A stretch of DNA of 64,000 nt, taken from Azolla caroliniana (Eukaryota > Polypodiophyta). Of this stretch, positions 42,901-50,783 are shown in pieces (position 1 is the first letter of the stretch; the number at the start of each line of letters is the position of its first letter). The notes under the pieces are model-generated. The model had not been told where the DNA came from, made no database searches, and saw only the letters and a program-made list of their open reading frames with translations. The translations under genes and the position numbers were made by a program. Location of the stretch: the NCBI GenBank assembly GCA_043228905.1, contig JBHGNT010000021.1:10044001-10108000 (forward strand), read 5' to 3'.

Positions 42901-43959
42901 TTCTCCAAAAGCGATGAGGACCATTGTCTCTTCACCAACACAGCTCAAGATGGTTCACCCATCTTCCTCATCATTTACGTGGACGACATGCTAATTTCTG
43001 GACGCCACGCGGGCGAACTTGCCGATCTCGTTCGGCAACTGCGGTTGAAGTTTGCCATGAAGGACCTCGGTCCGGCACGACACATCCTTGGCATGAAGAT
43101 CAGTCGGCATCGCGATAAACGACATCTTTTTTTGTCTCAGACCGACTATATCGGACGTGTCTTGGAACGCTTCAACATGCAATCAGCCAAATCTGCTTCA
43201 ACCCCGCTCCCAATGAATCTTCGGCTCTCTCAGCGAGACTGCCCGACATCCGGCCCGGAGGGGGAAGATATGAAGTCGGTACCGTATGCACCGGCAGTCG
43301 GCTCCCTTATGTACCTGATGGTCGCGACACGGCCTGATATTTCTCACGCCGTAGGAGTCGTTAGCAGATTTATGCACAACCCTGGCCGATCGCATTGGAA
43401 CGCAGTCAAGCATGTGTTCAGATATCTGGTTGGCACAAAAGACCATGGCATTCTTTTCGGTCCGAACCGAACCTCAGGCGTAGTCGGTTACACCGACTCG
43501 GACTTCGCCGGCTGTATAGACAGTCGGAAATCAACAACCGGATACTGCTTCAAATTCGGCAATGGAGCAATCTCGTGGAAGTCGAAACTTCAGGAGTGCA
43601 CAGCGACCTCAACGACCGAAGCAGAATATGTAGCCGCGTCCGACGCAGCAAAAGAAGCTTTGTGGCTCGGTCGGCTGGCGCACACGTTTCGACAAGTCGA
43701 ACATGACTCGGCTCCAGTCGTCTACAGCGACAGTCAAGGTGCTGTTGCCTTGTCGAAAAATCCGGTTCACCACAACGCCTCCAAACATATCGACGTTCGA
43801 TATCACTTCGTTCGGGACTGCGTCATTTCAGGGAAAATCGGTCTAGAGAAAATATCCACAACCGATAATGTCGCAGATGGAATGACCAAATGTCTCTCGG
43901 CAGACCGTTTTCGGTCTCTTCGGCATCAGATGGGCGTAACGACAAACCAGTCCGGTTAG
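39946..43959 (+). CDS. copia-2 gag-pol polyprotein, intact
   Basis: A single open frame of 1337 codons makes the complete copia polyprotein, which would assemble virus-like particles in the cell and copy and integrate the element. The native start is the ATG at 39946 (MASTSGSSEMSLRKFDG). Order: UBN2-type gag (residues 1 to about 230); zinc knuckle CNYCKKPGHIKADC (about 236-249); protease LLDSGASFH (about 306); integrase HHCC part and core with the D, D and E in HSDVCGP, RTDNGGEF and SPEQNGIAERMNR; RT with LDVKTAFLHG and IIYVDDMLISG (about 1011); RNase H from YTDSDFAG (about 1180) to NVADGMTKCL. No frameshift separates gag from pol. Length and motifs are those of a full copia protein. Confidence 0.96.
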   Translation: MASTSGSSEMSLRKFDGSNFNFWKEQMQDYLIVKGQIDPIENEEPPEGFKPIEWQKLDRIVRATIRMHLSESVYFTVQSCTTAFELWKTLSDTYEKKVAATKMFLIRRLYNLRMKESDSVQAHLNEYESISSQISSQGTAIEDELRAMILMSSLPPSWETFVTTVCNASTTAVKYSEVTSAILTEAARRKSFAKDSTDDAYVVQGSTDRSNIRGRDSSRPPNNQRRRSQSRDNRTCNYCKKPGHIKADCRALKNKNNKKSGRHEEVNYVSFSADVLPDDPNILSIENPVGSEVLLTTEESSTWLLDSGASFHVTPHRSQFRQYTIRHSDSVRVGNSQHCDIIGIGTVELNLAGGSTLVLHNVRHVPELTRPLISVGQLDEDGIRAGFSSGGWTLHRGNLLLARGPKIHSLYPLHVTLREGNLFLVDIPVSSLWHRRLGHLSKAGITHLSRAGYIPKLSFSDHQFCEHCQYGKQVAASHPTSAPKETRPLDLVHSDVCGPMPHQSLGGASYFVSFIDDSTRKVWAYPIRTKDRVFSIFTDWLAMVENQTDRKLKCLRTDNGGEFKSEEFVKFCRQRGIRREFTAPHSPEQNGIAERMNRTIQERIVSMLQHSGLSDGFWAEALLTAVHIINMSPSRPLGLQIPQELWIGSKPNYDKLRIFGCEAYALIPKDDRRKLAPRSRKCIFLGYGSDGEMGYRLWDPERRQIVRSSDVVFNESAMNPSVEKPIEVRRVTFSDVPTLQEGPALNTRSASRVAEPYTTDSDNSDSAQPNDSVSDHPTSIPDATSPIIPRRSERLSQPPERYSPGIFFTDAGEPTSYEEASTSVDSATWHLAMESEMHSIRANKTWDLVELPRNRRALPCKWVYRIKETSDSTTPKYKARLVAKGFRQEYGVDFDEIFSPVVKMTTLRFLLGVVAADNLELIQLDVKTAFLHGDLEEEIYMEQPKGFVATGQEHLVCRLRKSLYGLKQAPRQWYKKFDDFIQSIGFSKSDEDHCLFTNTAQDGSPIFLIIYVDDMLISGRHAGELADLVRQLRLKFAMKDLGPARHILGMKISRHRDKRHLFLSQTDYIGRVLERFNMQSAKSASTPLPMNLRLSQRDCPTSGPEGEDMKSVPYAPAVGSLMYLMVATRPDISHAVGVVSRFMHNPGRSHWNAVKHVFRYLVGTKDHGILFGPNRTSGVVGYTDSDFAGCIDSRKSTTGYCFKFGNGAISWKSKLQECTATSTTEAEYVAASDAAKEALWLGRLAHTFRQVEHDSAPVVYSDSQGAVALSKNPVHHNASKHIDVRYHFVRDCVISGKIGLEKISTTDNVADGMTKCLSADRFRSLRHQMGVTTNQSG

Positions 43960-44152
43960 AGCCGGACACAGAGCAGGATGGTTCCCGACAACCGACATCA
44001 GTTCCTTAATGATCGGCTTCAACTGTTCCGACCCGACCAGTTCGGTCTTCTGTCTTCGGATCCTGCCGACTCGAACAAAGCTGATATGTCCGAGAACCTA
44101 AGTCTATACCTGTAATCTTAGATAACCCATGTATACGCCCATTACGGGGGAG

Positions 44153-44434
44153 TGTCGAATACATGTGTATAATGGACGTATTCACACCATCCCGTTTTGG
44201 CCATTTATGTAATTAGCATAAAGGGCAGTTGCCCTAAGTCGGTCACTATATATAGTGACCTTGTAACCTCTTTGTGAGGTTGGTTGTTGTATTGTTGCTC
44301 TATGAAATAAGAAACTCTTTTGTGTCTCTCTCTCTCTCTCTCTCTGTGCAACGACCTACATTCTGTCATACACAGGGAATAAACAGGAATCGAGTGCTTC
44401 AAGATCTTCCGCACAGACGACATTGCTTCCAACA
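44153..44434 (+). repeat. copia-2 3' LTR
   Basis: 282 bp and, by eye, identical to 39088-39369, including the 20-base CT run. Confidence 0.95.
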
Positions 44435-44683
44435 CCGTCTCCCTCATTTACTTCCTACCTACCGAATCTAACTACCCCCGGATATGCCTATGTACCTAAT
44501 TCCCTATTATATACATTAAAGGGTGCACACGCGTGAAGAGCCGGTTCACGCGCGCTATGCACCGATTGCGCTAAGGGACGGTTTTCTTCACGACACCGGG
44601 AGAAACCCCACAAATGTACAGTACGGAAGAAGACCTGTACCATAGGTAGGAAATTTTGGTTCTCCGACAACGGAGGTTGTACT

Positions 44684-47600
44684 ATGGCCGGCGTCAACGG
44701 TCGGGAAAGGAAGCGAGCGGAGGAGCGGCTCAGGGGATGTGGAGTCCTCTTCCCCGACGAAGACATCAACGGCGCCGTGGAGGCGGTCTCTTTTGACGAC
44801 ACCTTGGGCGAGTTGCGAAAGGTGATCGGTGAAGACCTTAGAGAAGACTGGACCGTTCCGGTAGGTTTGATGGGAATGTACGAAGTCATTGCGGACTTCG
44901 GGGAAAGGATCGGGTTGGATCGGACGGCCTGCGTGGATACAAAGTACAAGACTGTGGACCGGAAGGTGAGGCCAGTCACGGCACCCTTGCCGGAGGGCAG
45001 CGAGGAGCGGATAAAAGGGGTCGCGTCGGACCCTAGTTTACGGAATCCGGCTGGCATAGGGCACCGGTTCACCGACATAACGCTACGGGAGCTCAAGGTC
45101 GGTGGGGGTGGCTTTCTACTACCGACGGAGGAGGACAGGTTTCGGAGAATGCTCGGAAGGCATAGGAAAGCCTTCACGTTCTCGCTGGAGGAGATTGGGT
45201 GTGTGGACCCGACGATCGTCGAACCAATGGTGATCTTCACGGTACCGCATGTACCGTGGAATCTCAAACCGATTCCGGTGCCGACAACTCAGATCTTGAA
45301 GTTGATGGAGGTTCTGAAGCAGAAGGTGGAGATGGGCATCCTCGAACCGTCGAGTGCCCCGTATTCGAATCGGTTGTTTACGGTGCCGAAGAAGAACGAC
45401 ACGTTGCGCTTCATTCAGGACCAACAACTGGTCAACAGGGTGACCATCCGTAATGTAGGAATCGGCCCGACCATAGACGAGTTCGCGGAGGCCTTCTCTA
45501 GAAGGTCGATCTATTTGGTCGGTGACTTATACTCGGGATACGACCAGTTCCAGCTAGCCGTGGAGAGCAGGGATATCACGACGATGCGAACTCCTCTGGG
45601 CCTGGTACGAATTTGCACCCTACCACAAGGCAGAACGAATTCGGTGGCGCATATGGTGAACGCAATGAACAAGGTGCTTAGGGACTGCATCCCGGACATC
45701 CCGGCTCTCCGTAAAGCGGTTTACGGCAAGGATGTCCCCATTTGCGTGACGGTGGACACCAGCCCGACCGGGATCGAGTGGGTAATCAGTCAGGAGGACA
45801 AGGACGGCGTACGATTCCCAATCCGGTTCGAGGCGAAGGTATTGAGCGAGCGGCAGCAAGGATACGCCCAAGTTAAGCGCGAGCTTTGGGGTGTCGTTTT
45901 GGCAGTCAAGGCCGACAAGGACTATCTAATCGGGACTGAGGTGATCATCGAGACGGATTGCCTGCCGATACTCGGCATGGTTTCTGGATGCGCGACGCCA
46001 GACCTAACAATGCTTCGGTGGATAGCGTACATTAAGTCCCTAAACCCGGAGATACGGCACATCTCCGGAAAGGATAATGCCATGGCCGACATGCTTTCGA
46101 GAGCAAGGTTCAACGACGAAGACGACATGGTTTCAGATGACGAAGAAGTCGGCGGGGACTTTTTCGGGTCGGCTAACGTAGCGACGAGGGAAAGAGACAC
46201 TCTGGTGCTTAACGAATATGACGAAAGCAGGTATGATGGGGAGTGGCTCCAAATCGGGAGGTTCCTACGAATGATGACGCCGGACGCAACATGGACGAGA
46301 GAAGAGGTGAGCCGGGTACGGAAGAAGGTGTACCGATTCTTCCTGCGGGACAAGTGCATATGGAGGCACCCAAAGAAGAGAAACGGCATCCCGCTCCAAG
46401 TAGTGACAAAGAAAGAAGAGCAGGAGGAACTACTAGCGGCATTTCACAAGAGTCCTTGGGTCGGGCACAGCAGAACGTGGGCCACGTTCGAGAAGCTGAA
46501 GGAGAAGTACTGGTGGCCGGGGCTGTACCAGGACATGCATCGGTTCGTAACGACTTGTGAAAGCTGTCAGTTGCACTCCACAGTCCGACATCGGGACAAG
46601 CTACACCCGACCTACCCGCCTACGGTCCATTTCAAGTGGATGGTGGACTTGGTGACAATGTCGATGGGAGTAGGACAGATGCGATACCTGGTGCTTGCAC
46701 GGGAAGACTTAACGAACCAAGTTGAAGGCCGTGCACTACAGAACAAAACAACCGCGGCGGTATGCCGATTCCTGATCGAAGAGGTAGTGTGTCAGTATGG
46801 GTGAGTCGGGAGGATCGTGGCGGACCGGGGAGAGCTGGATGCGCGGGAAGCTGAGGAGCTGTTCGACCAGCTAGGCGTCAAACTCTCCCTTACTATGGCG
46901 TACAATCCGAAGACGAACGGAAAGGTAGAACGTGGGCACGGGCCGATCGTAAAGGCGTTGGTGCATGCATGCAGAGGGCAGGTCGGGGATTGGCCGCGGT
47001 TCCTTCCTTACGCACTATGGGCGGACTGAACTACGCACAGTTCGGTGACAGGGTTTATGCCGGCAGAGCTGATGTACGGACAGAAGCCGATCATGCCGGT
47101 GGAACAGACGGTTTCTTCATGGGCGGCGGTAGATTGGAAGGACGAGATGAGTCGGGAGGAGTTGCTGGCGGTGCAGATTCAGCAACTCGAGCGGAGGCCA
47201 GAGCACATGAAACGGGCAAAGGAAAAGTTGCGAGCGGCGAGGGAACGGAACAAGACCCGGTTCAACCAGACACACCGGTTGCGACCAAAGAAGATCGAGG
47301 AAGGCGACTGGGTCTTGGTGTACGACAGCAGCCTCGACAATCAGCACAAGGTGGTGCGAAAGTTCATGAGGAGATGGTTCGGGCCCTACACGGTAACATG
47401 CGCGAATGACAATGACACATACCACCTCGCGGAACTTGACGAGACACGACTAGCAGTACCGGTGGCCGGGAAGCGGATCAAAGCGTTCAAGAAGTGGTTC
47501 GAGGACGAGCCAGACCTAGAGGGCGTGGACGAGAGCCACGACGACGATCAGTTCGGGCCGGCAAAGAATCGGAGAGCGCCGACTGAAGCTGGTTTTCTTC

Positions 47601-47746
47601 GTTATCAACCCGTCTCTGGTGCATGCCGATGGATGCGTGGTTTGGTGGGGGCGGATGTCGTGAAGAAAACCGGCCATAGGTGGATTCGGGCAAAAAGGCG
47701 CATGAACCGGCTCTTACACGGATGGACGCATGAATTGATATTTTGA
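44684..47746 (+). pseudogene. gypsy-2 pol: RT (deleted), RNase H, integrase
   Basis: Frame from about 44684 with stops at 46802-46804 and 47027-47029, otherwise in one phase to 47746. The RT starts normally (VPKKNDTLRFIQDQQLVNR, DLYSGYDQFQLAVESRDITT, LPQGRTNSVAHMVNAMNKVL) but jumps at about 45703 from CIPDIP to ALRKAVYG. The palm segment with the two catalytic aspartates is therefore missing although the frame is kept. RNase H follows (VTVDTSPTGIEWVISQ, then KDNAMADMLSRA), then the integrase HHCC part (VGHSRTW to CESCQLH), core remnants (NPKTNGKVERGH) and the C-terminal domain (RFNQTHRLRPKKIEEGDWV to RWFGPYTV). The gypsy identity is clear; no function is possible. Confidence 0.85.
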
Positions 47747-47808
47747 TATTGATTCATAAATGGATCAACTGATGTAAATACTAAGTAGTGCACATTTATT
47801 AGGGGGGA

Positions 47809-48231
47809 TTGTGCGTATCTCTGTCAGAAGGGACAGGGAATAAAGTGATTTGACTAGGGAGAAAGCCCCCCCCCCCCCTTTTTGGGAACTATTTAAGGAG
47901 AGGAGAGAGGGGAGAAAAAAAGATCGCGCGTTGGCGAGGACGGAGTGCTGCTGCAGAACCGAGTACCTCTCTCTCTCTCTCCTCCTCAAATCGTCGTTCT
48001 TTGCGGGTGTCGAGAGTTCGTTGCCTCTGCTTCGTGGCCAACCCGTGTGCTTCCAGTAGACTCTCTCTCCTTCCCCTTTCCCCTTGGTTTCTTCGAGTCG
48101 TGTGGCTATCGTCGGTGTGCGTGAGTAGGACCCCGTGTCGGGTCCATTACCGAGTTGCCGGTTGTAAGCTGTTGACTATAGTACTCATATTCCTGTTTTC
48201 ATTGCTCTTGATCTCTCTCTATGTACTTGCA

Positions 48232-48271
<40 letters not shown>

Positions 48272-48326
48272 TGGTCCGAGACCCCCGTGGTCCCACCTCT
48301 TTCTACACGCACACGCATAACAACGC
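47809..48326 (+). repeat. gypsy-2 3' LTR
   Basis: It follows a purine tract (ATTAGGGGGGAT) and starts TGTGCGTATC. It contains a run of about 14 C at 47867-47880, a TATTTAAGG box near 47890, and near its end GTCCGAGACCCCCGTGGTCCCACC. The end near CACACGCATAACA is approximate. Confidence 0.6.
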
Positions 48327-48349
48327 GACACCGGGGCCACCGGTTCCGA

Positions 48350-49860
48350 TTGTTGTGGTCCTTCTATGACCAACTTGGCCATTTCTGTTCTGGCCCTCTC
48401 TATGTCTTCCTCCATGCTCCAGATTCTTGGTCAGGCCTTCTCTAATTCCTCGGTTGTGGCTAGCAACCGGGCTTCCTGCGCTTCCTCTTCCGCTTCTAAC
48501 TGGCATACGACCCCAATCACTTGTTTTGCTACCCATCGGAGCCATTGACTGTCGGTGCCTTGTCGTCGTGCCGGTTTTGGTCGTGGGATGGCGTTTTCAT
48601 TGGTCACGAACCTACTATTAACGGTTACGTCAAGCAACCGCTCCGGTTCTAACTGTTGTTGCTGCGACAATTCAATGACCGGTTATTGATCCACCGGTAT
48701 TGCCGGGTCCTGGTATGTTGGTTCCGCGATGTCCTACCGCACCAATTGCTCTGTCCCCGCTTCTTGTTGAGCCAGTTCTGCCGCCTTCCTAGGCTGCGGC
48801 TCCTCAAGGAGGGGTTCCTGTATACTGTCCTCCGTTAGCCTTGATGTCCCCCTTTCGTGGCCCTTTGCACTTGTCAAGCGACGCTGTAGCAGCGTCTCGG
48901 TCGGCTCGTCTTGCTAATGTTGTTCTTCCAAGGTCTTGTTGTTGATTAACGCCGCCAAGGGGTCCTGCCCCTATGTTTTCTCTGGTTGTTCCGATAGGCG
49001 CAATTTGATTTTCAACGGTCTCCCCGAGGTGTCCACTAATGCCTCCTTTTCTGCCAGCCACTTTCGATTAGGCCATTCCTTCGCCTAGGTAGCCAAGAGT
49101 TGTTGCTGTTTTGAAGTTGTTTTGGGGGTCGATTCTGTCGGTCTTCCCCTCTTTCTTTGTTTCATGGGCTCCACCGACGGTGCTAACAAAGTGAGCCATT
49201 GTGCCACTATTGTCCACATCTTTTTGCCATCTTTTATTGAGACGATGGCAACGCACAGGCCGTCGGCAATCATTACCGGCCAATCCACCTGTACTCCCTC
49301 GTAGGTGGCTACGATCAAACCGGCTATTCCTAGGCATCGTCGGTGGTATACATGGCCATACTCGTGGAGTACTTGAGCAATTTCCCGAAACAAGAGGTCT
49401 TCACCGCCTTGCATGCGGTACGCCTTGTTGCCCAGGGAGTATTCCCCAAAATACCTCGTCAACAGCTCCTGCGAAGGGTTGTCAATTGAGTAGATTCCCC
49501 CTTCCGGTAGGCCGGTCATGGCTCAGATGGCTTCCTCGGTGATGACCTCCGTGTTGATGTCTTTAACGACATTTTCCGCATCTTCGTGCGGCGATGCTTC
49601 GACTATCCTCAAGAATCCCTCTAGACCGTGTTGCTTCAACCATTTCTTAGCCGCTTTTGAGAGTACCATGCATTCCATGTCGTCGTCGGAGTTGGTAGGT
49701 TGTGGTAAGATTGGTGCGCCTGTGTGTTCTGCGTGCTCTCACCTAATCACTTGTAATCACCTATGTGCGCTGAGATCTCTGTGTTCACGAAATGAAAGGG
49801 ACTTTGCGCGGCGAAGGTTTTCTTTCTCCATGCGTGGCGCCTTTTCTTGATTCCCGCGCA
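48350..49860 (-). pseudogene. gypsy-3 extra reading frame downstream of pol
   Basis: On the minus strand, frames in a largely common phase encode one protein broken by several stops. In order: a basic start (MEKENLRRAKSL near 49834); LSKAAKKWLKQHGLEGFLRI; a block reading MTGLPEGGIYSIDNP then LLTRYFGEYSLGNKAYRM and VLHEYGHVYHRRCLGIAGLI (49085-49519, 144 codons open); then a Gln/Glu-rich tail with QLEAEEEAQEARLLATTEEL. I recognise no enzyme. The middle block resembles plant retrotransposon-encoded proteins of unknown role, which I recall only in general terms. It is an accessory frame candidate. Confidence 0.5.
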
Positions 49861-50159
49861 TGCACGTCCTGTACTAATATAGCGGTCGGTTGACACGTGG
49901 TGCGCCTTTTTTAAAGGGATTTAATTAGCCACACACCACACCTTTTCAAAGTGCCCGTTCACTCCTCGCCTCTACATGATGACTTTTCTTTTCTTTTTTT
50001 TTCAAATTGAGTTTTAGTTAACCGGAAGAACTGGGTCCGTATCCCGGTTTTCCCCCATATTCACGTTTGTCGGCCACCCATTTGTTGTTATCCGGTAACG
50101 CTAGCTCCGCCTAACTGTCGGGTACTTTTTTCCTGCTTCCTATTGTTGTATCAGCCTCC

Positions 50160-50783
50160 GTCAGCTCGAACGGATTCTGTGGCATAGGTCCACAATATGG
50201 TTTGAGTCAAAACCCATTGACCCATTTGCCCATTTTCTCACCGGCGAGTGTTCCGAGCTGGTATGAACCGTTGAATTCCCGCATTATCCAATATGGTCCG
50301 GTCCACCGGAACCGTAGCTTTCTCAGCATCTGACCCATCCGGGTCTAGAACACGAGTACCGGCTTGTCGATCCCGAACATCTTCTCATTGCCCTTCCGGT
50401 GCCGATCGACGAACGCCTTCCTTCGTCGCTGCTCCAATTCCAATTGCATGAGACTCCTTGTCCGATGCTCCTCGAGTTCGCATAATGCAACTAACCGGAT
50501 TTTTTCCGATTCCTTTTCACTTAGTCATTCTCTAACTTGTATCCGCAAACTCGGAACCTGAAATTCGATCGGCATTACTACTTCCAGCCCAAATGCTAAC
50601 TGGAATGGTGTTGACCGGATACTTGTTTTGTATGCCATCCGGTATGCCCATAGCGCACTATGCAACTTCGTGTCCCAATCGGTCAAGTTTTCATTTACGA
50701 TCTTTCGTAGGATGTTCTAGAGCGTTTTGTTTGTGGATTCGGCCAGTCCATTACTATCCAATGCCTGAGAAGTCCCTTTAAAC
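50160..50783 (-). pseudogene. gypsy-3 integrase, C-terminal part
   Basis: Minus-strand reading gives SNGLAESTNKTL, then [20 protein letters not shown] and [20 protein letters not shown], then LELEQRRRKAFVDRHRKGNE and FRWTGPYWIMREFNGSYQL. These are the core end and the C-terminal domain of a Ty3/gypsy integrase. At least four stops interrupt it. The start is lost at the copia-3 junction. Confidence 0.75.

Larger units (their letters stand above)
39088..44434 (+). mobile_element. copia-2, structurally intact Ty1/copia element
   Basis: 5347 bp. Both LTRs are 282 bp and I find no difference when they are read side by side. A perfect target duplication CCGTC flanks the element (39083-39087 and 44435-44439). 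The primer site, the polypurine tract (TTACGGGGGAG, about 44142-44152) and an open gag-pol frame are all present. These are the features of a very recent, possibly still competent insertion. Expression is unknown. Confidence 0.97.
38552..44683 (-). mobile_element. inverted gypsy LTR fragment, split by copia-2
   Basis: On the minus strand, 44683 down to 44440 holds a 3' untranslated part resembling 47656-47740 (GTCGTGAAGAAAACCG, then GTGAACCGGCTCTT). It continues at 39087 down to about 38590 as a gypsy-2-type LTR that ends in the AAGACCCCGGTGGTCCCGCC phrase. It lies opposite to the surrounding gypsy-2 and separates its protease from its RT. Copia-2 sits inside it. No coding part of this inverted copy remains. 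Confidence 0.6.
30065..48326 (+). mobile_element. gypsy-2, mosaic Ty3/gypsy element with nested insertions
   Basis: A plus-strand gypsy framework: LTR (about 30065-30756), gag (30813-31108 then 36674-37213), zinc knuckle and protease (37283-38551), RT-RNase H-integrase (44684-47746) and LTR (about 47809-48326). It is interrupted by copia-1 and by an inverted gypsy LTR fragment that contains copia-2. The two end LTRs share only their right parts clearly, so the whole may be a mosaic of related elements. Nonsense mutations and an RT deletion show it is dead. Confidence 0.65.
48327..50783 (-). mobile_element. gypsy-3 fragment, 3' part
   Basis: A minus-strand Ty3/gypsy fragment: the end of the integrase (about 50783-50160), a spacer without features (about 50160-49860) and a further coding stretch in the same orientation (about 49850-48350). 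Its 5' side is cut at 50783 by the truncated copia-3, and its 3' side by the gypsy-2 LTR. No LTR of its own is seen. Confidence 0.6.

Noticed and set aside
44488-45267. 259-codon minus-strand frame
   Set aside because: It is a shadow of the gypsy-2 pol frame on the plus strand, whose motifs are clear.
47866-47880. Run of C as a regulatory quadruplex
   Set aside because: A single C-run without further G/C tracts close by cannot form a normal four-tract structure; it is treated as a homopolymer in an LTR.
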